DNA of 17,384 bases, taken from the NCBI GenBank assembly GCA_030018135.1, contig JASEGJ010000022.1, positions 1 through 17,384 on the forward strand, in the 5' to 3' direction. The DNA comes from Candidatus Hodarchaeaceae archaeon (GTDB lineage Archaea; Hadarchaeota; Hadarchaeia; Hadarchaeales; Hadarchaeaceae). The notes under the pieces are model-generated. The model was not told where the DNA came from and ran no database searches. It saw only the letters and a program-made list of their open reading frames with translations. Shown here in pieces: positions 1 to 6,639 of the stretch; within the stretch, counting starts at the first letter, position 1; the number at the start of each line of letters is the position of its first letter. Position numbers and translations under genes: made by a program.

Positions 1-144
1 CTCCAGTTCGCCTTGTATTCGATGTATCGTCGGAGCTTCCAGTGGGGCCAGGAGTATGTGGGCAACTGTAGGATTTTTCAACAGAAAGGGTTAATTCGGC
101 GCATCGTTGAAAAATTACGACAGCTTTCGAACGCATGCTTTTAG
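1..144 (+). CDS. Possible C-terminal end of an unknown protein (partial)
   Basis: Frame 1 is open from the left edge for 47 codons and ends with TAG at 142-144. The reading begins LQFALYSMYRRS and ends RQLSNACF, with a mix of aromatic and basic residues that reads like protein. I do not recognise the family. It would overlap the tail of the opposite-strand phosphohexomutase by about 30 bases. An open stretch this short in GC-rich DNA can occur by chance, so this is only a candidate. Confidence 0.3.
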   Translation, partial: LQFALYSMYRRSFQWGQEYVGNCRIFQQKGLIRRIVEKLRQLSNACF

Positions 145-1467
145 CTCCCGCATCCCGAGCTTGGCCAGATCCTCAGCCCGCTTGCCGTCGCGGGCCTCGG
201 CGAAGCACCTGAAGATGGGCTCTGTGCCGGAAGGGCGGAGCAGGAGCCATCCATCCTCAAAGGACACGCGGAGCCCATCGGTGCGATCGAGTTCGTAGCG
301 CGAGAAGCGCCTCTCCAGCGCCTTCAGCACCTTTGGCTTGAGTTCTTCGGGGCACCTGATTCTCCGCTTGCTCTGATGGTAGCGGGGCAGGGTAGCGTCG
401 AGCCCTGACATGCTCATTCCGCTGGCGGCGAGCGCCTCCACCAGCTTGGCCGCGGTAAGGATGCCGTCCCGGCAGGGCGTCCAATCGAAGAATATCACAC
501 CCCCGTTCTCCTCCCCTCCTATGTCGCCGCCGTGCTTTCGGAAGTGTTCGATGATCGCCGGCTCGCCCACGCGCGTGCGGACGATCGAGCCGCAGAGCTT
601 GGTCGCCACATCGTCGATCACCGAGCTCGTCGCCACGGTGGTCAAGATCTTGGGCCGCTCTCGCCCTTGGAGGTGGTGCAGCGCGACGAGCGCGAACACT
701 CGGTCGCCAGTCAGCACCTCACCCGCTTCGTTCACGACTATCGTGCGGTCCGCGTCGCCGTCGTGCGCTGTGCCCAAATCCGCGCCGCATGCCACGACGG
801 TTTTAGCCAGCTCCTCGAGGTTCTCGGGCGAGGGCTCAGCTGGCCTGCCGGGGAAGCGGCCGTCGAGCTGGCAGTTGAGCGAAACCACCTTGCAGCCTAG
901 CCTCGTCAGCAGGGCGGGCGTCGCCACGCTACCCGCGGCATTCGCGCAGTCCACGACGACCTTCAGCTTTCGCTTGATCCTTTGGATGGCCGCTAGAACA
1001 GCCCGCATGTAGGGCGTCAGGGCATCCGCCGAGCGGCAGCTCCCGATGCGATTCCAAGGCGCGCGTCGCCAAGCCCTGTTCGATACGATCCCCTCGACCT
1101 CGAGCTCCCTCGACCTTTGAAAGCCAGCGCCGTCGGAATCCCAGAACTTTATACCGTTGTACTCGGGCGGGTTGTGCGAGGCGGTTATCATCACGCCCGC
1201 GTCGCAGCCGAAATGCTTGATGGCGAACGAGAGCACGGGCGTGGGCACCATGCCAAGCCTTAGGACGTCACAGCCGCCGGCGCTCAGGCCCGCTACGATC
1301 GCATGTTCGAGCATCTCGCTCGACGTTCGGTTATCGTAGCCCACCGCGACTACGCCCCGATTTCGCAGGTGGGTCGCGAGCGCCGAGCTGAGCTCGAAGG
1401 CCAGCTTGGGTGTGAGCTCGAGGTTCGAGACGCCCCGGACGCCGAAGGTGCCGAACAGCCTTGGCAT
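115..1467 (-). CDS. glmM: Phosphohexomutase (phosphoglucosamine/phosphomannomutase family)
   Basis: This 450-residue alpha-D-phosphohexomutase moves phosphate between C6 and C1 of a hexose or hexosamine, supplying sugar-1-phosphates for nucleotide-sugar synthesis in the cytosol. All four signature sites are visible: the phosphoserine loop TASHNPPEYNGIK with the catalytic Ser near residue 97, the metal loop DGDADR at 236-241, the sugar-specificity loop GGEENGG, and the C-terminal phosphate-binding RPSGTEP. The length is normal for the family and the ATG start follows a G-rich stretch. Archaeal members act on glucosamine-6-P, mannose-6-P or both, and the sequence does not decide which, so the glmM symbol is tentative. 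It is divergent from the tRNA gene and fits the sugar-nucleotide and glycosyltransferase genes downstream. Its GC content is clearly higher than that of the 4.3-7.6 kb block. Confidence 0.93.
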   Translation of the reverse strand: MPRLFGTFGVRGVSNLELTPKLAFELSSALATHLRNRGVVAVGYDNRTSSEMLEHAIVAGLSAGGCDVLRLGMVPTPVLSFAIKHFGCDAGVMITASHNPPEYNGIKFWDSDGAGFQRSRELEVEGIVSNRAWRRAPWNRIGSCRSADALTPYMRAVLAAIQRIKRKLKVVVDCANAAGSVATPALLTRLGCKVVSLNCQLDGRFPGRPAEPSPENLEELAKTVVACGADLGTAHDGDADRTIVVNEAGEVLTGDRVFALVALHHLQGRERPKILTTVATSSVIDDVATKLCGSIVRTRVGEPAIIEHFRKHGGDIGGEENGGVIFFDWTPCRDGILTAAKLVEALAASGMSMSGLDATLPRYHQSKRRIRCPEELKPKVLKALERRFSRYELDRTDGLRVSFEDGWLLLRPSGTEPIFRCFAEARDGKRAEDLAKLGMRELKACVRKLS

Positions 1468-1498
1468 GCCCCCGCCGCGTTAGGGTTTGCATCGCATG

Positions 1499-1507
1499 TA
1501 TTAAATT
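1499..1507 (+). promoter_or_regulatory. TATA box of the tRNA-Arg gene
   Basis: TATTAAATT is centred about 26 bases before the first base of the tRNA at 1529, the normal archaeal box A spacing. It lies in the 61-base gap between the divergent mutase gene and the tRNA. Confidence 0.5.
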
Positions 1508-1528
1508 GTTGCATGTCGAGTTTAACTT

Positions 1529-1603
1529 GGGCCCGTGGCCTAGCTAGGATAAGGCGGCAGCCTTCTAAGCTGCAAATCGTGGGTTCGAATCCCGCCGGGC
1601 CCG
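1529..1603 (+). tRNA. tRNA-Arg (anticodon UCU)
   Basis: A complete cloverleaf can be folded by hand. The acceptor stem GGGCCCG pairs perfectly with CGGGCCC at 1596-1602. The D stem is GCCT/AGGC. The anticodon stem GCAGC/GCTGC closes the loop CTTCTAA, giving anticodon TCT (arginine, AGA codons). The T arm has TTCGAAT in the loop and a five-pair stem. The discriminator base is G at 1603. The following bases are CA rather than CCA, so the CCA end is not encoded. No intron is present. This gene is the intact copy of the possible integration target discussed with the fragment at 2354-2391. Confidence 0.93.
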
Positions 1604-1604
1604 C

Positions 1605-1626
1605 ATTCTTTGAACTGAAAAAGAAT
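1605..1626 (+). repeat. Inverted repeat just after the tRNA
   Basis: ATTCTTT at 1605-1611 and AAAGAAT at 1620-1626 form seven-base arms around an eight-base loop, directly after the tRNA and before the vapB promoter. It could help end or process the tRNA transcript, or be an operator for VapBC. No T-run follows, so its role is open. Confidence 0.3.
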
Positions 1627-1634
1627 AACCATAA

Positions 1635-1644
1635 GTTTAAATAA
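1635..1644 (+). promoter_or_regulatory. TATA box of vapBC
   Basis: GTTTAAATAA lies about 25 bases before the expected transcript start near 1663-1666, giving a very short leader that carries AAGGTGG before the ATG at 1677. The tRNA ends only 31 bases upstream of the box, so vapBC probably has its own promoter. Confidence 0.5.
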
Positions 1645-1676
1645 ATCTAACTTCAAGTAATACCAAGGTGGCAGAC

Positions 1677-1922
1677 ATGAAATTGAAAGTGAAAGTCGGG
1701 CCAAAGGGGCAGATCGTGATCCCGAAATCAATTAGGGACAAGATGGGGATAAATCCCGCGGATGTTGTCCTTTTGGATATAGAGGGCGAGAGGGCGGTAG
1801 TGGAAGCCGTCCGCTGGGACCCCGTTGAAAAACTTTCGGAGATCTCCCGCAGGGTCGGAACAAAGTCGTCCGAGCTGGTCTGGGGGGACAGGCTCTACGA
1901 GGAAGTGCTCGGCGGTGCTTAG
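1677..1922 (+). CDS. vapB: VapB-type antitoxin, AbrB/SpoVT fold
   Basis: This 81-residue protein has the swapped-hairpin AbrB DNA-binding domain at its N terminus (VGPKGQIVIPKSIRDKMGI, roughly residues 7-25). Its acidic and basic C-terminal tail should wrap the partner toxin. The known role of the family is to neutralise a VapC RNase and repress the shared promoter. I chose ATG 1677 over the in-frame GTG 1668 because AAGGTGG at about 1664-1670 is then a well-spaced ribosome site. Its stop TAG directly abuts the TTG of the PIN gene, so the two are translationally coupled. The pair sits between an intact tRNA and a tRNA-like fragment, which suggests acquisition as a small mobile islet. Confidence 0.85.
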   Translation: MKLKVKVGPKGQIVIPKSIRDKMGINPADVVLLDIEGERAVVEAVRWDPVEKLSEISRRVGTKSSELVWGDRLYEEVLGGA

Positions 1923-2333
1923 TTGGTCTACCTCGATGCTAATGTCTTCGTGTTTGCAACGTTAGCCACGGATAAACTTGGAGATGCCTCGAGGCATATA
2001 TTAGCAAACCTACGAAAGATGGACGCCAAAACCTGCTGCCTGACGATTGACGAGCTAGCTTGGGCGATCTTGAAAAGGGCAGATGTTTCGACTGCGGCTG
2101 AAGCGTGCAGGGCAGTGCTGATGTTGAAGGATCTGGATATCGTTTCGGTTGAGTACGGCGACATGTGGGAGATGGCGCGGGAGATGGAAACATGGGGGTT
2201 GAAGCCGCGTGACGGGTTGCATCTCGCGATCATGAAGCGGTTGGGGGAAAAATCGATAGTCACAGAAGATGCACACTTTGATAAGGTTGGCGTAAAGAGG
2301 ATTCAGATCAACGTCTTCGCGAGGTCGATTTGA
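1923..2333 (+). CDS. vapC: VapC-type toxin, PIN-domain ribonuclease
   Basis: This 136-residue PIN domain carries the four acids expected for a metal-dependent RNase: Asp5 in YLDANV, Glu44 in DELAW, Asp97 in RDGLHLA and Asp116 in TEDAHFD. VapC toxins cut RNAs, often tRNA or rRNA, when not bound by VapB. The start is TTG immediately after the vapB stop, with no good independent ribosome site, so translation should depend on vapB. The length is typical and no catalytic residue is missing, so it is probably active. A tRNA 3'-like fragment begins about 20 bases after the stop. Confidence 0.88.
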   Translation: MVYLDANVFVFATLATDKLGDASRHILANLRKMDAKTCCLTIDELAWAILKRADVSTAAEACRAVLMLKDLDIVSVEYGDMWEMAREMETWGLKPRDGLHLAIMKRLGEKSIVTEDAHFDKVGVKRIQINVFARSI

Positions 2334-2353
2334 CTTCACGCCCTTCATCGGAG

Positions 2354-2391
2354 AGCTGCAGTCTAGGGTTCAAATCCCCACGGGCCCGCCA
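2354..2391 (+). repeat. tRNA 3'-end-like fragment (possible attachment-site remnant)
   Basis: The stretch aligns with the 3' part of the tRNA-Arg at 1529-1603. It shares AGCTGCA (the 3' strand of the anticodon stem and one base beyond), GGGTTC and AATCCC of the T arm, and CGGGCCCGC of the acceptor end. Here a full CCA follows the discriminator G (2389-2391). The T stem has one mismatch and the variable region is one base shorter, so it is diverged from the upstream copy. There is no matching 5' half next to it. It lies in the same orientation as the tRNA, about 750 bases downstream with vapBC between, as in tRNA-targeted integration. It could instead be a decayed separate tRNA. Confidence 0.6.
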
Positions 2392-2393
2392 TT

Positions 2394-2401
2394 TTTAAAC
2401 C
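2394..2401 (+). promoter_or_regulatory. Probable TATA box of the flippase gene
   Basis: TTTAAACC lies right after the tRNA fragment and about 55 bases before the TTG start, leaving room for a leader of roughly 28 bases that includes AAGGGGAT. Confidence 0.35.
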
Positions 2402-2451
2402 ATTAACGAGATATCACGATGTCACGAGGTTGAATCTGAAAAGGGGATACT

Positions 2452-3990
2452 TTGCCGGAGCCAGAGGGCTATGCGAAGCGGTTGGTTAAAGGGAGCGCCA
2501 TCGTCTTCATCGCATTGGTCGCCTCAGGCTTCATCGCTTTCTTCTTGCGCATGTTTCTCGCGCGCAGTCTGAGCGTGGCTGAGTACGGGCTGTTTTATGC
2601 CATCTTCGCCCTCATTTCCATTTTTGGCATGTTTCGCGATTTGGGCCTGGGTGCAGCGCTCGTAAAATATATTCCAGAGTTCGCGGTTAGAAAACAGTTC
2701 GACAATATCAAATCCTCAGTAGCAATTCTTGTTCTCCTCCAAGCGCTTCTTGCATTTCCAATTACTGCAGCTTTGTTCCTCTTTTCCGACCAAATCGCGA
2801 TCGCGGTTTTCGGAACTGAAAGCGCCTCGCAGATCATAAAATTTTTGAGCATATGGTTCTTCACGATGATATTTTTCTACACCTTTCAGCCGACATTTCA
2901 GGGATTCCAAAACATGCCCATATATGCATCGATGGAATTTTTCAACATCTTTTTCGTCCTCCTTTTTGCCGTTTTGTTCCTAAGCGTTTGGGGGCTAGGC
3001 CTCGGGGGCGTCGCATTCGCATATTTATGCAGCTCATTGGCGCTGGCAGTTCTAGGATCGATCATTTTCTTGAAAAAATATTTCCATGTTTTTAAGGAAA
3101 AAGCCCAAATCACAAAGCCCCTGATGACAAAATTGCTCAAGTTTGGCCTGCCGGTCTTTCTCAGCACTTTGGGAATCTTCATCTTGGTCTATACCGACAC
3201 CATCATGATCACCTTATTCCGCACCCTTAAGGAAGTCGGTTTTTACCAAGCGGCCCAACCCGCTGCGCACATCCTGTGGTACTTCCCAATGGCTTTAACA
3301 ACAGTTCTCTTTCCGATGATCTCCGAACTCTGGGTGAAGCGCGAGGAAAAACTTTTGGGCCAAACGCTGCACTTCCTCATCAAATTCTCATTTGTGTTGA
3401 TCATACCTGCAGCTCTCGTCTTCATAGCTTTTCCGGAGATAGTACTCCATCTGCTTTTCCCGGGATATGAAGCTGGAAGCGCCGCGCTTCAGATCCTCGC
3501 AGCGGCGATGGTCATCACTACGCTTCACGTAATTCTATCAAGCACGATGGCTGGGATAGGAAAACCCATCGTCACCACTAAAGTTGTCGCTGTCATGGCA
3601 TGTTTAAACGTGATCATGAACCTGCTTTTGATCCCCCATTACGGCATAGAGGGCGCGGCTGCAGCGACTTTCGCGTCAACGCTCATCGGCTTCTTCCTGA
3701 TGCTCTACTTCGCATTAAAATTAGTTAAGTTCACTTTGCCGGCAGCATTGCTCCTGAAAACGATAAGCGGTGGGCTGCTCACGCTGCTCCTCATTTTCGG
3801 GCTAAAGTCCATCATCGTGCTATCGCCTTGGCTGGAGCTACTTATCGTCATGATGCCAAGCCTGCTCTTCTACGCGATGTGGGTCCTTGTTACAAGGGGC
3901 CTGACGATTGGTGACCTAGAACTGATCAAGGAGGTAGCGCCACCGTTAAAGAGGCTGATCGATGTTGCGAAAAAGCTGGCTAGAAGCTGA
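2452..3990 (+). CDS. Lipid-linked oligosaccharide flippase (Wzx/MOP superfamily)
   Basis: This 512-residue, strongly hydrophobic protein has about a dozen or more membrane segments spread along its length and short loops between them. It matches the polysaccharide-biosynthesis (RfbX/Wzx-like) branch of the MOP exporter superfamily: SAIVFIALVASGFIAFFLRMFLARSL at the N terminus, an early YGLFYAIFALISIFGMFRDLGLG segment, and the later GYEAGSAALQILAAAMV and GIEGAAAATFAS regions. Such proteins move lipid-carrier-bound glycans across the membrane. The start is TTG, supported by AAGGGGAT seven to ten bases upstream. It is a single gene followed by a 336-base gap. It fits with the sugar-nucleotide and glycosyltransferase genes around it; the substrate cannot be read from sequence. 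Confidence 0.9.
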   Translation: MPEPEGYAKRLVKGSAIVFIALVASGFIAFFLRMFLARSLSVAEYGLFYAIFALISIFGMFRDLGLGAALVKYIPEFAVRKQFDNIKSSVAILVLLQALLAFPITAALFLFSDQIAIAVFGTESASQIIKFLSIWFFTMIFFYTFQPTFQGFQNMPIYASMEFFNIFFVLLFAVLFLSVWGLGLGGVAFAYLCSSLALAVLGSIIFLKKYFHVFKEKAQITKPLMTKLLKFGLPVFLSTLGIFILVYTDTIMITLFRTLKEVGFYQAAQPAAHILWYFPMALTTVLFPMISELWVKREEKLLGQTLHFLIKFSFVLIIPAALVFIAFPEIVLHLLFPGYEAGSAALQILAAAMVITTLHVILSSTMAGIGKPIVTTKVVAVMACLNVIMNLLLIPHYGIEGAAAATFASTLIGFFLMLYFALKLVKFTLPAALLLKTISGGLLTLLLIFGLKSIIVLSPWLELLIVMMPSLLFYAMWVLVTRGLTIGDLELIKEVAPPLKRLIDVAKKLARS

Positions 3991-4075
3991 GAAAGGTCTT
4001 ATTTAGCGTCACAAAAATAGAGGCATAGGATGGTAAAAATCAGCATTTTGGCAGCGGAACGGTCGAGACAGATTG

Positions 4076-4088
4076 TATATATATAAAT
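4076..4088 (+). promoter_or_regulatory. Orphan TATA-like element
   Basis: GTATATATATAAA is one of the strongest TATA matches in the window, yet no coding region begins 25-60 bases downstream. The next gene starts 240 bases away, beyond a terminator-like hairpin. It is flanked by ACAGAT and ATCTGT arms (4068-4073 and 4095-4100). Confidence 0.35.
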
Positions 4089-4164
4089 TTCATGATCTGT
4101 TTTTTGTGTAATGATTTGGCAATTCTCTAGCATAGGGATCAATCCCACCTTTACTTAAGCACGG

Positions 4165-4197
4165 AAGGATGAAGATTTCATCTTTTTCATCTTTTTT
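4165..4197 (+). terminator. Hairpin followed by T-runs
   Basis: GATGAA (4168-4173) and TTCATC (4177-4182) pair around a three-base loop. The stem extends outward by A-T, A-T and one G-T pair, and two T-runs follow. It could end transcripts from the flippase gene or from the orphan TATA element. Archaeal termination often needs only T-runs, so the hairpin may be incidental. Confidence 0.4.
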
Positions 4198-4240
4198 TAT
4201 TCCTAAACTAATTATCCAAAAATTTCTTCTTATATTTGGT

Positions 4241-4250
4241 GTATAAACCG
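4241..4250 (+). promoter_or_regulatory. Possible TATA box of the sugar dehydrogenase operon
   Basis: GTATAAACCG would start a transcript near 4270, with a leader of about 55 bases that includes the GAGGG ribosome site before ATG 4327. Other A/T-rich stretches at 4264-4275 and near 4294 compete. Confidence 0.3.
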
Positions 4251-4326
4251 TTTTTATGTTTGAAGCTTAATAACACTTAAGACGATACAGTAAACATAAA
4301 AATCTGACTACAATCGAGGGAAGTAA

Positions 4327-5616
4327 ATGGAACTCCAAAGTAGGGTGAAGAGTAGGAATTTCACGTTAGCCGTAATCGGCTTGGGGCGCGTAGGCCTTCC
4401 TCTTTCTCTAGTATTCGCATCAAAAGGTGTGAACGTAACCGGAGTGGATGTGAATCCAGATACAATAAATAATCTTGAAAGAGGTGTTGTCACAGTTCGT
4501 GAAGAAGGCATCGAGGAATTATTTAACAAAGCACTTGAAAACCGAAAATTCTCAGTTACCACTGATGCGGCAGGCGCTATAAACAAAGCAGACGTCGTAA
4601 TCGTAACTGTAGGTACTCCCCTAACCCAAGACCTTAGACCTAATTTTAGTCAGCTTTATCAGGCACTGGGCGCGATATCGAGCCAATCGCTAGAAGGAAA
4701 GTTGATCGTGTTAAGAAGCACCGTTCCCCCAGGGACTACCGAAGGAGTTACATGCAAGTTCTTAAAGGAAAAAACTGGTTTGGAACCTGGACGTGATTTT
4801 TACCTAGCCTATTGTCCCGAGAGGATCTTAGAGGGCAAGGCAATAGAGGAATTAGAAAACCTTCCGGAGATCATAGGTGGTGTAGACTCGACGAGCTCGG
4901 CAATAGCCGCGGAGTTGTTCAAATTGATAAACCCAGAAAAAAGGATGATAATCACATCACCTAAGGTTGCGGAATTGGCAAAACTTTTCACGAATATTTA
5001 TAGGTATGTGAATTTTGCCTTAGCGAATCAATTCGCCTTGATCGCCGAGCACTACGGAACCGATGCGCATGAAGCGATTAGAGCAGCTAATGAGGATTAT
5101 AAACGATCTAACATTCCTTTACCTGGCCCAAGTGGGGGCCCTTGCCTTTATAAAGACGGATATATGCTCAACTATACCCCTTTTATCGATTTCATCAAAT
5201 CTGCTTGGCACCTCAACGAGAGTATTCCTCTCCATATTGTTAATCGGATAAAAGGAAAAGTAGGGAGCTTATTCGGTTTGAAGGTAGCGTTGTTGGGCTT
5301 AGCATTTAAAGCAGATATAGATGATACGAGACAATCACCAGCCATCAAGTTATTAAATGCGCTTAAAGCGGAGGGATGCGAAGTCGTGGCCCATGATCCC
5401 CATGTTAGCTCAGCCTCCCTCGAATCAGCGCTTTCTGGCGCGGATGTCGTAGTGTTAGCGGTTAATCACTCAAAATTTAAGGATCTAACATGCCAAGATA
5501 TCTCTAAGCTTGCTAAACCCAATTCTCTGCTTGTAGATTGCTGGGGTTTCTTTAAACCATCCGAAGCTGAAAAAGCCGGAATGAGATATGTGGGGCTGGG
5601 GAGGGGGCAGTTATGA
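4327..5616 (+). CDS. Nucleotide-sugar dehydrogenase (UDP-ManNAc/UDP-GlcNAc type)
   Basis: This 429-residue enzyme should oxidise the C6 hydroxyl of a UDP-sugar to a uronic acid using two NAD+. The N-terminal Rossmann motif GLGRVG is at 18-23. The middle domain has PERILEGKAIEELENLPEIIGGVD, the helix AKLFTNIYRYVNFALANQFA, and GGPCLYKDGYML with the catalytic Cys at residue 273. The C-terminal domain starts near LLGLAFKADIDDTRQSPA. The PERILEGKA and YRxVNxALAN pattern resembles the UDP-N-acetyl-mannosamine (WecC-like) dehydrogenases more than plain UDP-glucose dehydrogenase, but substrate choice is an inference. The ATG follows GAGGGAAGTAA. Its last four bases overlap the next gene (ATGA), so the two form an operon. 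The gene is AT-rich compared with the mutase upstream, suggesting a different origin. Confidence 0.92.
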   Translation: MELQSRVKSRNFTLAVIGLGRVGLPLSLVFASKGVNVTGVDVNPDTINNLERGVVTVREEGIEELFNKALENRKFSVTTDAAGAINKADVVIVTVGTPLTQDLRPNFSQLYQALGAISSQSLEGKLIVLRSTVPPGTTEGVTCKFLKEKTGLEPGRDFYLAYCPERILEGKAIEELENLPEIIGGVDSTSSAIAAELFKLINPEKRMIITSPKVAELAKLFTNIYRYVNFALANQFALIAEHYGTDAHEAIRAANEDYKRSNIPLPGPSGGPCLYKDGYMLNYTPFIDFIKSAWHLNESIPLHIVNRIKGKVGSLFGLKVALLGLAFKADIDDTRQSPAIKLLNALKAEGCEVVAHDPHVSSASLESALSGADVVVLAVNHSKFKDLTCQDISKLAKPNSLLVDCWGFFKPSEAEKAGMRYVGLGRGQL

Positions 5617-6575
5617 TTCTAGTTGCGGGCGGCGCTGGTTTCATTGGCAGCCATCTTATAGACCAACTTGTAGATGGCGGGTATGTGGTCCGCGTAGCAG
5701 ATGATTTCAGCAAAGGACGTCGAGAAAACATAGAAAATCATGAGGGCAAACCAAACTTCGAGATGATGCATGCAGATTTTACGGATTATGAGAATTGTAA
5801 GAAAGTGATCGACGACATCGATATCATGTTTCTGCTAGCAAGCAAAATAGGTGGGATCGGCTATTTTCACAAGTACCCAGCGGAAATCATCGATGCGAAC
5901 ACTAAGATAGTTTCAAATTTGCTGAATGCTGCTAGGAGGGCCGATGTCCAAAGGATTCTTTACATTTCCTCGAGCATGGTGTTTGAAAGAGCGGCGATAT
6001 TTCCCACCCCGGAACGGGCTTTGGAAAGGACTCCAGTACCAATAACTTCCTATGGCTTCTCAAAGCTAATTGGAGAATGGTTTTGCCGAGCTTTTTGGGA
6101 GGAACATGGCTTAAAATATACTATTCTTCGCCCGTTTAACTGCGTTGGACCCAGAGAACATCCGGAGGAGGAACCCGGTATGGCCCACGTCATCCCAGAT
6201 CTAACTAAGAAAATACTCCGAGGGGATTATCCACTCGAAATATATGGAGATGGATTACAGACGAGATGTTTCACCAATGTTAAAGATACTGTACGAGCGT
6301 TTGTACTTGCGATGAAGGAAAAGAAGGCCGTGTGCGAGGATTTCAACATAGGTAATCCGGAGGAAACACGGATAAAGGACCTAGCGGAGATGTTGTGGAA
6401 AATTTGCGGTAGAAAAGAACCTTTTAAATTAAAACATTTGCCATCTTTTGAGCACGATGTGCAGAGAAGAGTTCCGGATATTACAAAGGCTAAAAAAATA
6501 CTGAAATGGAAGCCACGAACACCGCTTGAAAAAACTCTCCAAGAGTATGTTGGATGGTATAAGAGTTATAGATAA
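5613..6575 (+). CDS. NAD-dependent sugar epimerase/dehydratase (extended SDR)
   Basis: This 320-residue extended short-chain dehydrogenase/reductase has GGAGFIG at 6-12, a Ser-rich strand YISSSMVF (117-124) and the catalytic pair Tyr147-xxx-Lys151 in SYGFSK. GDGLQTRCFTNVKDTV and the C-terminal DITKAKKILKWKP are typical of the nucleotide-sugar epimerase branch. The LASKIGGIGYFHKYP segment recalls the GGMGF region of GDP-mannose 3,5-epimerases, but the cysteine found in those enzymes after the catalytic Ser strand is replaced (SSSM rather than SSAC). I therefore leave the substrate open. It starts by an ATGA overlap with the dehydrogenase, so the two products may be used in sequence. It is cytosolic and of normal length. 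Confidence 0.9.
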   Translation: MILVAGGAGFIGSHLIDQLVDGGYVVRVADDFSKGRRENIENHEGKPNFEMMHADFTDYENCKKVIDDIDIMFLLASKIGGIGYFHKYPAEIIDANTKIVSNLLNAARRADVQRILYISSSMVFERAAIFPTPERALERTPVPITSYGFSKLIGEWFCRAFWEEHGLKYTILRPFNCVGPREHPEEEPGMAHVIPDLTKKILRGDYPLEIYGDGLQTRCFTNVKDTVRAFVLAMKEKKAVCEDFNIGNPEETRIKDLAEMLWKICGRKEPFKLKHLPSFEHDVQRRVPDITKAKKILKWKPRTPLEKTLQEYVGWYKSYR

Positions 6576-6639
6576 TTAAAGCATGTAAAATCACAAAATA
6601 AATCGTAAATTAACTGATTCGGGATAGGAAGGAAGAATC

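Larger units (their letters stand above)
3991..4326. other. Long AT-rich intergenic region
   Basis: No convincing gene lies here. It holds a strong TATA-like run at 4076-4088, a short hairpin of GGGA/TCCC arms near 4136-4147, a hairpin followed by T-runs at 4165-4197, and several TATA-like stretches before the next gene. A reading frame at 4030 (MVKISIL...) stops after 18 codons. A small untranslated RNA between 4105 and 4198 is possible but unproven. Confidence 0.5.

Noticed and set aside
410-1012. Long open frames on the plus strand inside the mutase gene
   Set aside because: They are antisense to a full phosphohexomutase with all motifs. The GC-rich codon pattern keeps opposite frames open and their proteins resemble nothing.
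4030-4086. Tiny frame beginning MVKISILAAERS
   Set aside because: It stops after 18 codons at the TATA-like run. It could be a remnant start of a sugar gene, but too little remains to call.
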